The notes: generated by a model from the letters alone, not told the origin. A DNA stretch of 64,000 nt from JBGQOG01 sp052113705 (GCF_052113705.1 NZ_JBGQOG010000003.1:62001-126000); one strand, 5' to 3'. Shown: positions 26,473 to 36,139, numbered from the stretch's first letter. Translations and numbers: made by a program.

Positions 26473-27546
26473 ATGAACACAGACACCCAACACCCCCCGC
26501 ATTTCGCCGAGGCGCTGCGCTCCCTGACGCGGACGCCCTCACCTGACCCGTCACCTGTCCCCGGCGCATTCCCTTGGCAGCGGATGCTCGCCGTCGCCGG
26601 TCTGGCCTGTGCCGCCATGGGCGCATATGTCGCCATCGGCCAGTTTGCCGCCCCCCCGCGCGCGCCGGAGGCAATGACCGCCGCCGCGGTTCCGGCCTCT
26701 ATGCCGCCCGCGGCCACATCAGCCGTGCCCCATCTGGCGGCTTCGCGTGAGATCACCGGGTCGGGCTATGTCATCGCCCCACAGCAGACCGCGGTCTTTG
26801 CCCGCGGCGAAGGGCGCGTGACCGCGCTGCTGGTGCAAGCGGGCGATGTGGTGGCCGCCGGACAGCCCCTGATTGTGCTGAGTGACAGCGCCACGGACTT
26901 TGCACTGGAGCAGGCACAACTCGCACGCCGGGCAGCAGAGCTCGCCCTTGCTGCGCGGCGCATCGAACGGACGCAGGCCGAAACATCACTGGCCCGTATC
27001 ACGGCCCTGGCTGCCGGTCAGGTCGCGTCGCGGCAGCAGTTGGAAGAGGCGCAGACCGCACGCGATCTGGCCGCGAACGCGCAGCTGCAGGCGCAGCAGG
27101 GGCAGCAAGAGGCCGATCTTGCCGTCCGGATCGCCGAGGAACAGCAGGCCGACCTGACCATCCGCGCGCCAATCGCGGGCACGGTGACCCGCCTTGACAC
27201 CCGTCTCGGCGACAGCGTTCTGGCGCGGGCCGACAGTCTGCGCGAGGGGCAAAGCCTCGCGACCATCACCGACACCGCCCATCTGGTGATCGAGGCTGAT
27301 GTGGCGGAAACCAGCATCGCCCTTTTGCAGGCGGGACTGCCGGGCGAGGCCATCCTCGATGCCTTTCCGGCCATCCCCTTTCCCATCGAAATCCAGCGGA
27401 TCGCACCGGTCATCGCGCCCGAAAAGGGCACGGTCACCCTGCGTCTGACACTGACCGACCCGCCCCCCGGCATCCGCCCGGCGATGGCGGCGCGGATCCG
27501 GATCACCACGCGACACAACACAAAAGAAGGAGGCTTTGACCAATGA
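26473..27546 (+). CDS. Periplasmic adaptor (HlyD/MacA-type membrane-fusion protein)
   Basis: 357 residues. A membrane anchor at about 37-57 follows a proline-rich cytoplasmic tail. The biotinyl-lipoyl halves are VTALLVQAGDVVAAGQPLIVL and the later DLTIRAPIAGTVTRLD, separated by an alanine/glutamine-rich coiled coil (residues about 150-225). It bridges the inner-membrane ABC exporter to an outer-membrane channel, which is not encoded nearby. Its stop overlaps the next start (ATGA). Confidence 0.9.
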   Translation: MNTDTQHPPHFAEALRSLTRTPSPDPSPVPGAFPWQRMLAVAGLACAAMGAYVAIGQFAAPPRAPEAMTAAAVPASMPPAATSAVPHLAASREITGSGYVIAPQQTAVFARGEGRVTALLVQAGDVVAAGQPLIVLSDSATDFALEQAQLARRAAELALAARRIERTQAETSLARITALAAGQVASRQQLEEAQTARDLAANAQLQAQQGQQEADLAVRIAEEQQADLTIRAPIAGTVTRLDTRLGDSVLARADSLREGQSLATITDTAHLVIEADVAETSIALLQAGLPGEAILDAFPAIPFPIEIQRIAPVIAPEKGTVTLRLTLTDPPPGIRPAMAARIRITTRHNTKEGGFDQ

Positions 27547-28250
27547 CCGACAGTTTGCACAACGCGCCCTATATCACCCTCAAAGGCCTGACGAAGGGTT
27601 TTCGCATCGGCACTGAGACGGTGCCGGTCTTCACCGGGCTGGATCTGACCATTCCGCAGGGCGATTTCGTGGCCATCATGGGGCCGTCGGGCTCGGGCAA
27701 ATCGACCCTGCTGAACATGCTGGCGGGGATTGAGAGCCCGGATGCGGGAGTGGTGCAGATCGCGCAGGCCCGGCTCGACCGGATGGGGGAAAGCGCGCGG
27801 TCCGCCTGGCGCGCGCATCACATGGGGATCGTCTTTCAATTCTATAACCTGCTGCCGATGCTGACGGCGGCCGAGAATGTCGAACTGCCCCTGCTGCTGA
27901 AACCCCTGTCCGCCAAAGAGCGCCATGCGCGGGTGGAGAAAGTCCTTGAACTTGTGGGCCTTGCCGGGCGCGGGTCGCAATACCCGGCCCTGATGTCGGG
28001 CGGCCAGCAACAGCGCGTGGGAATTGCCCGCGCCATGGTTTCCGATCCCGACCTTCTGCTCTGTGATGAGCCTACGGGCGATCTCGACCGCGCCTCGGCG
28101 GATGCGGTGCTGGAAATGCTGGGCTTTTTGAACCGCGAATTGGGCAAGACCATCGTCATGGTCACCCATGACCCGCAGGCCGCCAGCCATGCGCGCCACA
28201 CGCTGCATCTGGACAAGGGCCGGTTCACCGATGCCCGGAGGGCCGCATGA
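27543..28250 (+). CDS. ABC transporter ATP-binding protein (MacB/LolD-type)
   Basis: 235 residues: Walker A GPSGSGKST, Q-loop FQFYNLLPMLTAAENV, signature MSGGQQQRVGIARAM, Walker B LLLCDEPTGDLD, switch VTHDPQAA. This is the stand-alone ATPase type that works with FtsX-fold permeases. It overlaps genes on both sides by four bases and powers the mechanotransmission exporter formed by the next two proteins. Confidence 0.95.
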   Translation: MTDSLHNAPYITLKGLTKGFRIGTETVPVFTGLDLTIPQGDFVAIMGPSGSGKSTLLNMLAGIESPDAGVVQIAQARLDRMGESARSAWRAHHMGIVFQFYNLLPMLTAAENVELPLLLKPLSAKERHARVEKVLELVGLAGRGSQYPALMSGGQQQRVGIARAMVSDPDLLLCDEPTGDLDRASADAVLEMLGFLNRELGKTIVMVTHDPQAASHARHTLHLDKGRFTDARRAA

Positions 28251-29392
28251 TGGGCTGGTTCCGACTTGCCAGACGCAATGCCGGGCGCAAGCCGCTGCGG
28301 ATGCTGCTGCTGACCATCTGCATTGCCATTGCCTTTCTGATTTACGGGCTGACCGCCAGCTTTCAGAACGGCAGCCAAAGCGCCGCCGCCGCCAGCGACG
28401 ACATTCTGGGGGTGATGAGTGCGGGTGGCCGCGGCCAGAGCCTGCCGATGGCCTACCTGTCGCGCCTCGAGGCAGCGCCCGGTGTTGCCGAGGTGACCTA
28501 TCTGACCCGGATCCGCGGCTTTGCCGGGGTGGAGACCAATGTCATCGCCATCAGCGCCACTGACCCCGACCGGGTGGCGCGGGTCAATGGCCCGGATCTT
28601 GGCCTGACGCCGGATCTGCTGGCCGCGCTGACGGCCGCGCGCGACAATGTGCTGGTCGGGCGCGCCCTCGCCGAGGCGCAGGGCTGGCGTGTCGGGCAAA
28701 GCATCACCGTCACCGCCTTTCAGGCCGCCACCAAAGACGGCAGCCGCGACTGGCGTTTCCGGATCGGCGGCATCTTCGAGGGGGCCTCTGCCGCCAGCGA
28801 CACCTATTTCATCCTCGCCCGCTATGATTATGTGAACGCGATGCGCGCGGCCGGGACGGACAGGGTCGATGCCTTCGTCGTCCGGCCCGCAGAGACGGTT
28901 GCCCCCGGCGATCTGGCACGCGCGATTGATGCGCTTTTCGCCAATTCGGCGGCGCCCACCCGCACGCAGACCGAAAAACAGTTTCTCACGGCCTTTCTGC
29001 GCCAGCTGGCCGATGTCGGCCTGATCATCACCCTTGTGGTCGGGGCGGCGTTCATCACCCTTCTGATGATCGTGATCAACACCCTGACACTCGCGGTGCG
29101 CGAGCGGCGATTTGAAATCGGCGTGCTGAAAACACTGGGCTTTTCACAAAGCTGGATCCTGAGCCTGATCCTGGGCGAAACGCTGTTCATCTTCATTCTC
29201 GGGGGGGCGAGCGGCCTCGCGCTGACCAAAATCGCCACGCAGTTCACCGGCGCCAACCTTGGCCTCGTGCTCGCGCCAAAGATCATCGGTCAGGCGGTGC
29301 TCCTGATCCTCGGGCTGGGGTTGGTGTCGGGCCTGGTCCCCGCCCTCAGCGCCCTGCGCATTCCTGTCACCGCGGCTTTCAGAACAAGGTAA
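28247..29392 (+). CDS. ABC transporter permease, FtsX/MacB fold (subunit 1)
   Basis: 381 residues. One membrane helix near residue 25 is followed by a large periplasmic domain (about 50-255) and three C-terminal helices forming the FtsX domain (LNTLTLAVRERRFEIGVLKT motif). That motif contacts the ATPase. The topology is four membrane helices as in MacB/LolC-type permeases. It likely makes a heterodimer with the next gene. Confidence 0.92.
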   Translation: MMGWFRLARRNAGRKPLRMLLLTICIAIAFLIYGLTASFQNGSQSAAAASDDILGVMSAGGRGQSLPMAYLSRLEAAPGVAEVTYLTRIRGFAGVETNVIAISATDPDRVARVNGPDLGLTPDLLAALTAARDNVLVGRALAEAQGWRVGQSITVTAFQAATKDGSRDWRFRIGGIFEGASAASDTYFILARYDYVNAMRAAGTDRVDAFVVRPAETVAPGDLARAIDALFANSAAPTRTQTEKQFLTAFLRQLADVGLIITLVVGAAFITLLMIVINTLTLAVRERRFEIGVLKTLGFSQSWILSLILGETLFIFILGGASGLALTKIATQFTGANLGLVLAPKIIGQAVLLILGLGLVSGLVPALSALRIPVTAAFRTR

Positions 29393-29396
29393 TCCC

Positions 29397-30614
29397 ATGT
29401 CCTCCACTTTCAGACAAACGCAGGTCATGCTGCGCGCCAATCTACTGAGCTTGCCGCGCCGGCTGGCGGTTTCTCTGTCGATGACCCTGTCGGTCGCCCT
29501 TGTGGTCTGCGTTCTGGCCGGGTTCCTCGCGATGGCGGCCGGGTTTGAGCAGACGCTCAAAGCCACCGGATCACCAACGGTTGCGGTCGTGCTCGGCGGC
29601 GGCAGCAATCAGGAAACCGGGTCAGACATCCCGCCAGAGACATTGCGCAGTATCATGGCGCTGGGCGGGCCGGTCGGAGTGCGCCGTGATGCGGGCGGCA
29701 ATCTGCTTGCCTCGCGCGAGGTCATCGTTCCGGCGGCGGTTGGCCCGATGTCAGCGGATCACCGGGCAGAGGAAAGCGGCACAGTGCTGGCGCTGCGCGG
29801 CATGGATCTCGCGGGGCCAAAGGTCAGGGACGGCGTAGACCTCTCGGCAGGCCGCTTGTTCACCCCCGGCACCCATGAGATTGTCGTGGGCGCCGGTCTG
29901 GCGCAACGGATCTCCGGCTTTGATCTGGGCAAGAGGGTGCGGCTGGGCGCGCTGGACTGGACGGTCGTGGGCCACTTCAGCGCGCATGGCGGCGCGTTTG
30001 AATCCGAAATCTGGGCCGATCTCGACAGCGTCCGCGCCGGTTTCGACCGGCAGGGCGAGGTGCAAAGCCTGCGGCTGCGCCTCGAGTCACCGGCCGGGCT
30101 TGCGGCCTTGCAGGCGGCCCTTGCCCGCCTCACCACGGCGCCGCTCGTCGCGGTCTCCGAGGCTGACCTTTATGCCGGACAATCGGGGCGCACCGCAGAT
30201 CTGATCCGGCTCTTCGGCTGGCCGCTGGCACTGTTGATGGCCGTTGGAGCGACGGCAGGCGCGCTGAACACGATGATGAGTTCGGTGGCCGACCGCAGCG
30301 TCGAAATTGCCACGCTGCGCGCCCTCGGCTTCAACCGGACCGCAGCCTTCTGCGCCACCTGGACCGAGGCGGCGGTCTTGGCGCTGGTCGGTGTTGCGGT
30401 GGGGATCGCCCTGTCCTGGGGGATATTCAATGGCTGGCAGGCAAGCACGCTCGGCGCGAACAACGCCCAGATGGGGTTTTCATTGCAGGTCACCGGCCGG
30501 GTGATGCTGACCTCCGGGATACTGGGGCTGGCGATCGGATTGCTCGGCGGCGCGCTGCCCGCCCTCGCCGCGACACGGCTGCCTTTGACGGCGGCGTTGC
30601 GGGCGGCGGCCTGA
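29397..30614 (+). CDS. ABC transporter permease, FtsX/MacB fold (subunit 2)
   Basis: 405 residues with the same layout as its neighbour: N-terminal helix, periplasmic domain (about 55-270), and three C-terminal helices with SSVADRSVEIATLRALGFNR as the FtsX coupling motif. The start is four bases after the first permease. Two different permeases plus an adaptor suggest an efflux or lipoprotein/peptide extraction pump rather than a simple importer. Confidence 0.92.
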   Translation: MSSTFRQTQVMLRANLLSLPRRLAVSLSMTLSVALVVCVLAGFLAMAAGFEQTLKATGSPTVAVVLGGGSNQETGSDIPPETLRSIMALGGPVGVRRDAGGNLLASREVIVPAAVGPMSADHRAEESGTVLALRGMDLAGPKVRDGVDLSAGRLFTPGTHEIVVGAGLAQRISGFDLGKRVRLGALDWTVVGHFSAHGGAFESEIWADLDSVRAGFDRQGEVQSLRLRLESPAGLAALQAALARLTTAPLVAVSEADLYAGQSGRTADLIRLFGWPLALLMAVGATAGALNTMMSSVADRSVEIATLRALGFNRTAAFCATWTEAAVLALVGVAVGIALSWGIFNGWQASTLGANNAQMGFSLQVTGRVMLTSGILGLAIGLLGGALPALAATRLPLTAALRAAA

Positions 30615-30629
30615 ATCAGCGGAACGGAA

Positions 30630-30662
30630 GGCGCGCCCTGCCCGGCAAGCGCGGGGCGCGCC
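30630..30662. terminator. Hairpin after the efflux operon
   Basis: Perfect 9-base arms GGCGCGCCC and GGGCGCGCC around a 15-base loop, 15 bases after the permease stop. There is no T tract. It lies between convergent genes, a usual terminator position. Confidence 0.45.
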
Positions 30663-30730
30663 GCAGAAGGCCAGAGCCGGTGCCGTGGAACCCCGCGCAC
30701 AACCCCCAACCTGCGTTGCGGCAGGCGCAA

Positions 30731-30758
30731 GCGGTGCCCCCCGCCCGGTGGGCACCGC
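30731..30758. terminator. Second hairpin between convergent efflux and thiolase operons
   Basis: Perfect 9-base arms GCGGTGCCC and GGGCACCGC around a 10-base loop. It is nearer the end of the leftward operon and may serve it. Confidence 0.45.
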
Positions 30759-30817
30759 CGGACGTTTCACCAGTGTCCCTCTGACCTTCGTCCTCTGCGC
30801 GACAGGTCAATCGGCGC

Positions 30818-32002
30818 TCAGGACAAGGTCTTGAACGCAAATCCCCTTTCGACGCTTTTCGGGTTCTCCTCATAGCGCTGCACCAGATCAACGGCATGGT
30901 CACCGACGATCAGTTCCTCCCGGCCTTCGCGCAATGCTGCTGCCAGTGATTGCGCCAGTGCGGCAGGGCGCAGCATCGGCACCTCCGGCATGAACGCACC
31001 CCCTCCCGTGAGGGGACCATGGAGGACATGCATCACCCGCAGGCCAAAGGGCAGACACTCCATCCGCAAGCAGGTACTCAGCGACAGGGCAGCGGCATGC
31101 GCCGCGCCGTAGCGCGCAAGCCCGGGCGGACAGATAACACCGAATACCGACAGCAGATTGACCCAGCCGAGCGGACGCGCTGCCGCCGTCGTCTGGCTGG
31201 CGCGGTGGAAAAACATCGGTGAGAAGGCCTGGATAAGCCGGTCCAGACCCTCCGCGATGATCGACATCGCCCCCTCTGCATCGCGCCCCGGCGGCGTCGT
31301 GGCTGCGGGCAGATCGGTTGTCGTGATCAGAAGATCGACGGTGCCGCCAAGACGCGCGGCACAAGCCCTGACGTTCTCCGGCTGCGAGAGATCCAGCGCC
31401 ACCGGCGTCACCAAACCGGCAAGGTCCTCTGGCATCAGGCCATCCGCAGAACCGCCCAGAACCTCGGCCGCGCCTTCCGCCCGCAGCATCCGTGCCAGAT
31501 CGCCCGCGGCGGGGTGGCGCATATCCGTGATCAGAACGCTGCGGCCCTGTGGGCTCATCGTCATCTCCATCCAATGGGGGTCCGCCGACGGCGCCGCCCG
31601 TTCGGGGGCTGCGTACAGAACGGCCTGCCCGGCACGGTCAAGCACAAGCCGGACGCAAACCTGATCACCGACCCGCGCATCAGGGTGCAGAAAAGCCAGC
31701 GCGCTGGCCTCCGCGCCAAAGGCGAGCAACCCGGTGACCCAGGGCTCTCCCGCGCGAAAATAGGGCGCCACGGGGGCAAGAACCGTGGTGCAGGCAATCA
31801 CGGTCGCGCGGGCGGATGCGCAGTCAGGCACGATGTCGCCAAGACAATGCGGGCAGGCCTCGCGGATCGGCCAGGAGATCCGCGCGCAGTTCCGGCATCG
31901 CGGCAGCATGAACGCGCCCCGCGCGGCGGCCCGGGTCAGCAGATGCGCCGCCGTGCTGCGCAGAACCGGCGGCAAATCAGGATGCTGGGTGCGCAGGGTC
32001 AT
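30818..32002 (-). CDS. DUF35 (zinc ribbon plus OB fold) fused to a degenerate SDR domain
   Basis: 394 residues from the ATG at 32002 (four-base overlap with the thiolase stop). Residues 1-135 are a DUF35 protein: Cys36, Cys39, Cys50 and Cys53 form the rubredoxin-like zinc ribbon and an OB fold follows. Residues about 154-394 have SDR layout, with Ser285 and Tyr298 in catalytic spacing, but Lys is replaced by His302, the N-terminal TGxxxGxG is absent (ITDMRHPAAGD) and NNAG reads TTTD. DUF35 proteins partner Ltp-type thiolases or aldolases, and one is the next gene. The SDR half may be structural or bind another ligand. Confidence 0.82.
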   Translation of the reverse strand: MTLRTQHPDLPPVLRSTAAHLLTRAAARGAFMLPRCRNCARISWPIREACPHCLGDIVPDCASARATVIACTTVLAPVAPYFRAGEPWVTGLLAFGAEASALAFLHPDARVGDQVCVRLVLDRAGQAVLYAAPERAAPSADPHWMEMTMSPQGRSVLITDMRHPAAGDLARMLRAEGAAEVLGGSADGLMPEDLAGLVTPVALDLSQPENVRACAARLGGTVDLLITTTDLPAATTPPGRDAEGAMSIIAEGLDRLIQAFSPMFFHRASQTTAAARPLGWVNLLSVFGVICPPGLARYGAAHAAALSLSTCLRMECLPFGLRVMHVLHGPLTGGGAFMPEVPMLRPAALAQSLAAALREGREELIVGDHAVDLVQRYEENPKSVERGFAFKTLS

Positions 32003-33189
32003 GCCGCCTCCAGAATGGCGGCACCGGATCCCAGACCGCGATCGTAGTTGATCATCCCGAAACCCGACACGAGGGCGCGCTCTGCCGCCCGGACCTGTCG
32101 GCCCCCGGCGGTTCGCGTCAGTTGGCGCAGGGCCTCGACCATGCCGAGATGACCGCCCGCACATCCCGCCTGCCCGACCGAAAGCTGCCCGCCTGACGTA
32201 TTGTGTGGAAAGCTGCCCTGACAGGTGAAATCATGCGCGCCGATAAATTCGGACAGCTCCGCCGGTTTGCAAAACCCCAGATCGGCGAATTGCATGGCGC
32301 TGATGATCGGATAATCATCATAGGTCTGCACCAGATCGACCCCTTCCGGCCTGGTGCCCGCCTGGTGCCACAGCTGGTCGATGTCGCGCAGCCAGCCGCC
32401 CCGCAGCATGACAGGATCATCGGGAAAACCATTGTGACGCTCGATCAGCGCGGTGACCCGGGCATAGGCCAGCCCCTGGGCCCGGGCGGTCTCTTCGCGC
32501 ATCACCAAAAACCCCTCGGCCCCGGCACAGGGCATCACGCAGTCAAACAGATGGATCGGCGGCGCAATCGGGCGCGCCGCAAGATATTGCGCTTCGGTCA
32601 GCGGGGTTTTCATCATCGCCCAGGGCGTCAGCAGCGCATTCGCCCGCTGCGCCACCGCGATCCTGGCCAGATCGGCGCGCGACAGGCCGGTTTGCGCCAT
32701 ATAGGGCCCGGCGATCAGCGCGAAGCTGACATTTGGCCCGCCGGTTCCATAGGGATAGACCGCGTCCTGCGAGAAACGCGAGAAGGTTTCAAGGCCGGAC
32801 CGAAAGCCGGTCGGCGCGTTGGTATCCGCCGCAATGCAGGCCACCACATCGACATCCCGGGCCTGCACCGCCCGCGCCGCCCGCCGCAGCGAGACAATCG
32901 CCGCCACCCCGCCCAGAGGCACAAAATCCAGATGCCGGGGTGAGAGGCCGAAATGCTGCGTCAACCCTATGGCGCTGTCCGGTGCCAGCGTAAAGCTTGC
33001 CACGGAAAGCCCGTCAAAGGACTGATGCGAACACCCGGCACCTTCGGCCAAGGCCCGCAGCGCCTGTGCCACCCACCATTGCGCGGGCCGGGTGGAGTAA
33101 CGCTCATAAGGGACGGTTACCGGAACCGTGATCACCACATCCCGATAGGCCGCAGGCGCGCGGTCCGACACCGTCCTGCGGGTGTTCAT
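31999..33189 (-). CDS. Non-canonical thiolase (Ltp/SCP2-like lipid-transfer thiolase)
   Basis: 396 residues of the thiolase fold. The usual nucleophile-cysteine segment reads LGGVAAIVSL, with no cysteine. Late motifs are intact: TYDDYPIISAMQFADLGFC, PHNTSGGQLSVGQAGCAGG and the MVEALRQL helix. This pattern is that of Ltp2-type proteins, which act with DUF35 partners as retro-aldolases on branched acyl-CoA side chains. It overlaps both neighbours by four bases. Simple 3-ketoacyl-CoA thiolysis is unlikely. Confidence 0.87.
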   Translation of the reverse strand: MNTRRTVSDRAPAAYRDVVITVPVTVPYERYSTRPAQWWVAQALRALAEGAGCSHQSFDGLSVASFTLAPDSAIGLTQHFGLSPRHLDFVPLGGVAAIVSLRRAARAVQARDVDVVACIAADTNAPTGFRSGLETFSRFSQDAVYPYGTGGPNVSFALIAGPYMAQTGLSRADLARIAVAQRANALLTPWAMMKTPLTEAQYLAARPIAPPIHLFDCVMPCAGAEGFLVMREETARAQGLAYARVTALIERHNGFPDDPVMLRGGWLRDIDQLWHQAGTRPEGVDLVQTYDDYPIISAMQFADLGFCKPAELSEFIGAHDFTCQGSFPHNTSGGQLSVGQAGCAGGHLGMVEALRQLTRTAGGRQVRAAERALVSGFGMINYDRGLGSGAAILEAA

Positions 33190-34793
33190 GCCAAAGGTTC
33201 CGTGCGCAGCCGGGCCTTCAACGCCCGCAGGTCAAGCGCCGCGCCAGCCTTCACCGCCGCCTCTGCATTCGCCTTGATCACACCACGCTGCAGCTTTTGC
33301 GTCGAACTCAGCGGCAATGCGGCGCAGAACTGCAGGAAGCCCGGCAATTTGTGATAGGACAGCCGCCCTGCCAACCGGCGCATCAGCGCTTCGGCATCCT
33401 GCCCGCCCTTTGCCACCACAAAGGCAAAAACCTCTTCCTCGCGCAGCGGATCGGCCACCGGCGTGACCGCCACGCCGGCCACACCCGGATCGCTCGCCAT
33501 CACCGCCTCGACCTCCAATGCCGAGATGTTCTCACCTGACCGCCGGATGATGCTTTTCTTGCGGTCCAGAAAATAGAACAGGCCGCGGGCGTCGATGCTG
33601 AGAATATCGCCGGTGTGAAACCAGCCGCCTTCCCAGGCCGCTTCGGTCGCATCCGGGTCTCCGAGATAGCCCGAGAAGAACCCTTTTCGCGGATCGGCCC
33701 CGGCGGAGCGCACCAGCAGCTCACCCGCCTCCCCCACCGGAACGTCATTCCCGGCGCCATCGACGAGGCGCCATTCCATCTGCGGCACGGGCAGCCCGAT
33801 GCAGCGCCCCGCAGGCACCGCGCCCACGCAAGAGGTGTCAATGACGCCCGCCCCCCCGGTTTCGGTCATCGCCCAGCCTTCAATGATCGGCAGACCGAAC
33901 CGCGCCTCAAACTGGGCCTTATGGTCTGCCTCGACGCCCGGCCCAAAGGTAAAGCGCGCCCGGTGCGCGCGGTCATAGGGCCCGGTCGCGCGCTTCAGCA
34001 AAATGGCGGGGATGACGCCCAGCGAATGCACGATGGTCGCGCCGCTTTCCGCAATGGTTTGCCACCATGTCCCGGGGTGAAAGCGGTCCAGCGGGACGAT
34101 GGTGCCGCCGATGCGGATCATGCCCACCACGGTGCAGCCAAGGGCGTTCATGTGAAAGAAGGGCAGCGGCGTCAGCGAGACTTCCGCGCCCGGCGTCATC
34201 GCCGCGACACCGCCCATCGAGGTGTACCACTGCGCCACACGCATGAAATAGTCGTTCGACAGAATGCAGGCCTTGGGCTTGCCCGAGCTTCCAGAGGTGA
34301 ACAGCAGCGCCGCCTCGTCCTCCGCGCGCCCCTCCCCGGCGGCCCGTCTGGTCCTGGCTTCGGGGATGGCCTCGCCCAGAAGCGCGACCGGGATGCTGCT
34401 GCCCCCGGCCTTGGCGAGCAGGGGCCGGAACGGCGCGACGGTGAAGACGCTTTCAACGCCGGAGGTCGCGAGCTGATGCGCCAGTTCCTCGGGGCGCATG
34501 TCGCCGTTCAATGGCGCGACCGAGGCCCCGATGGCATTCAGCGCCAGCCAGTGCAGCACGAAATCCGGCCGGTTCTCCAACAGCAGCGCCACGCGCGATC
34601 CGCGCCCGTAGCCCGCCGCGGCATAATGCGCGGACAGGGCCGCCACACGCTCCGCGGCTTCACCATAGGTGATCGAAAAACCGTCCGGTGCCCAGGGCAG
34701 TTGCGCAGAAGCCGGCGCCCTCAGCAAGACATGCCGGGGGTCTGATCGGGCCGAAGCGGTGAAGGCATGGAAAGGCGTCACAGGATTTTTCAT
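33186..34793 (-). CDS. Acyl-CoA synthetase (AMP-dependent ligase, ANL superfamily)
   Basis: 535 residues from the ATG at 34793; in-frame codons further upstream lie in the divergent promoter. The P-loop reads LFTSGSSGKPKA, the A5 motif is EGWAMTETGG, A7 is FHTGDI and A8 is FLDRKKSIIRRSGENIS. The C-terminal lysine segment is near SSTQKLQRG. It activates a carboxylic acid as CoA thioester, feeding the thiolase/DUF35-SDR pair. The acid is unknown: sterol-like, aromatic side-chain or medium-chain acids all fit. Confidence 0.92.
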   Translation of the reverse strand: MKNPVTPFHAFTASARSDPRHVLLRAPASAQLPWAPDGFSITYGEAAERVAALSAHYAAAGYGRGSRVALLLENRPDFVLHWLALNAIGASVAPLNGDMRPEELAHQLATSGVESVFTVAPFRPLLAKAGGSSIPVALLGEAIPEARTRRAAGEGRAEDEAALLFTSGSSGKPKACILSNDYFMRVAQWYTSMGGVAAMTPGAEVSLTPLPFFHMNALGCTVVGMIRIGGTIVPLDRFHPGTWWQTIAESGATIVHSLGVIPAILLKRATGPYDRAHRARFTFGPGVEADHKAQFEARFGLPIIEGWAMTETGGAGVIDTSCVGAVPAGRCIGLPVPQMEWRLVDGAGNDVPVGEAGELLVRSAGADPRKGFFSGYLGDPDATEAAWEGGWFHTGDILSIDARGLFYFLDRKKSIIRRSGENISALEVEAVMASDPGVAGVAVTPVADPLREEEVFAFVVAKGGQDAEALMRRLAGRLSYHKLPGFLQFCAALPLSSTQKLQRGVIKANAEAAVKAGAALDLRALKARLRTEPLA

Positions 34794-34895
34794 GGTCACT
34801 CTGTTCACTCTCGTTGCCCGGAGGTTACGAACAGATGTGCATGCGTTCCAATTCAATCGATTGCCGCTACTGATAACCATATGCTATCAATTGGC

Positions 34896-35801
34896 ATGGA
34901 ACTGAGACAGCTGCGATATTTCATTGCGATTGCCGAGGAAGAGCACTTCGGCCGGGCGGCAGCGCAGTTGCGGATCGCGCAACCGGCGCTGAGCCGACAG
35001 ATGAAGCTGCTGGAAGCCGAATTGGGATTTGATCTTTTCGACCGTCTTCCGCGGGGCGTGCAACTCTCCGGCGCGGGCCGGTTCTTCCTTGAAGAGATCA
35101 GGGCGATTGATGCGCAGCTTCTGCGCGGCATTTCCCGAACCAGGTCCTTTGTGAAGGGCGACATCGGCATCTTGCGCCTCAGCCTGATCGAGAGCAGCGC
35201 CTGGCATGGGGTGGTGCCGGATGTGTTGCGCCTGTATCGCGCGCGGTTTCCGGAGGTTGAGATCGCCCTATCGACCATGGGGACCGAGGCGCAACTCGCG
35301 CGGTTGCGCCAACGGCTGACGCATGCGGCCATCGTGTATAACCCGTTGCAGATCGACGATTTATGCGCGGTCGAACTGGCGCGACAGAGCATGGTGCTCG
35401 CGATGCCGCAGGAGTGCCCCCTGGCCCGTCTGCCCCGCCTGCGCATCCGCGACCTGACGGGATATCCGCTGATCGGGTTTGACCGGTCGGCAAGTCCGAA
35501 ACTCTACGACGATTTGCAAAAGGCGCTGACAGAGCTCGAGTTCACGCCCAATTTCATTTCCGAGCCGGCCAATGAATCCGAGATGCTGGCGCTGGTGAGC
35601 GCAGGCGCCGGGTTGGCCTTCACCAATGCATCGCAGCAATGGCGCCAACCCCATTCCATCAGATTTGTCCCGGTCGATGACCTGAAGGTGACAATGAGCC
35701 TTCAGCTGGTCTATCGCGATGATGACCGCTCCCCCACATTGACCAACTTCCTGCAGATCCTGCGCGACCATCTGGCGCTTTCCGGGACGCCCCGGACCTG
35801 A
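34896..35801 (+). CDS. LysR-family regulator of the acyl-CoA ligase operon
   Basis: 301 residues from MELRQLRYFIAIAEEEHFG, a typical LysR start (an alternative ATG at 34881 adds five residues). Helix-turn-helix at about 18-37 (AAAQLRIAQPALSRQMKLLE), effector domain from about 90. It is divergent from the ligase gene, with about 100 bases of shared promoter, so it should control that operon. Confidence 0.92.
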   Translation: MELRQLRYFIAIAEEEHFGRAAAQLRIAQPALSRQMKLLEAELGFDLFDRLPRGVQLSGAGRFFLEEIRAIDAQLLRGISRTRSFVKGDIGILRLSLIESSAWHGVVPDVLRLYRARFPEVEIALSTMGTEAQLARLRQRLTHAAIVYNPLQIDDLCAVELARQSMVLAMPQECPLARLPRLRIRDLTGYPLIGFDRSASPKLYDDLQKALTELEFTPNFISEPANESEMLALVSAGAGLAFTNASQQWRQPHSIRFVPVDDLKVTMSLQLVYRDDDRSPTLTNFLQILRDHLALSGTPRT

Positions 35802-36139
35802 CAAGGGCGGGCATGGGCCACCATCTCAGACCTTTCGCAAATGGCCATTCACCGGCACGCCCCCCGCGCGTCCGGGGCCACAGTGCCGCACGGCACGACG
35901 CTGCATGGTAGGGAACCGCAGAGAACCTGCCGCGCGGCAGTCGCGCGCCCGCCGGAGGCGACCGCCATGCATCGGCCCTCCGGCCCATGCCGTTGGCAGG
36001 CAAGACCGACGGGACAGAGCGGAAAGCCGCCCGTTCTGGCACGTGGCTCCACAATATCGCTTTCGGCAGGTCGCGGATTGTTTCCATCGTCAATCGGTCC
36101 CGGTACAAGGCGGGTAGCGGCACCGATCAGGAGAGAAAA
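35802..36139. other. Intergenic stretch, no gene supported
   Basis: 338 bases. A short inverted repeat GTGCC-GCAC-GGCAC lies near 35883. No motif-bearing frame is seen on either strand. The right end carries the AGGAGAG ribosome site of the next gene. Confidence 0.5.
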
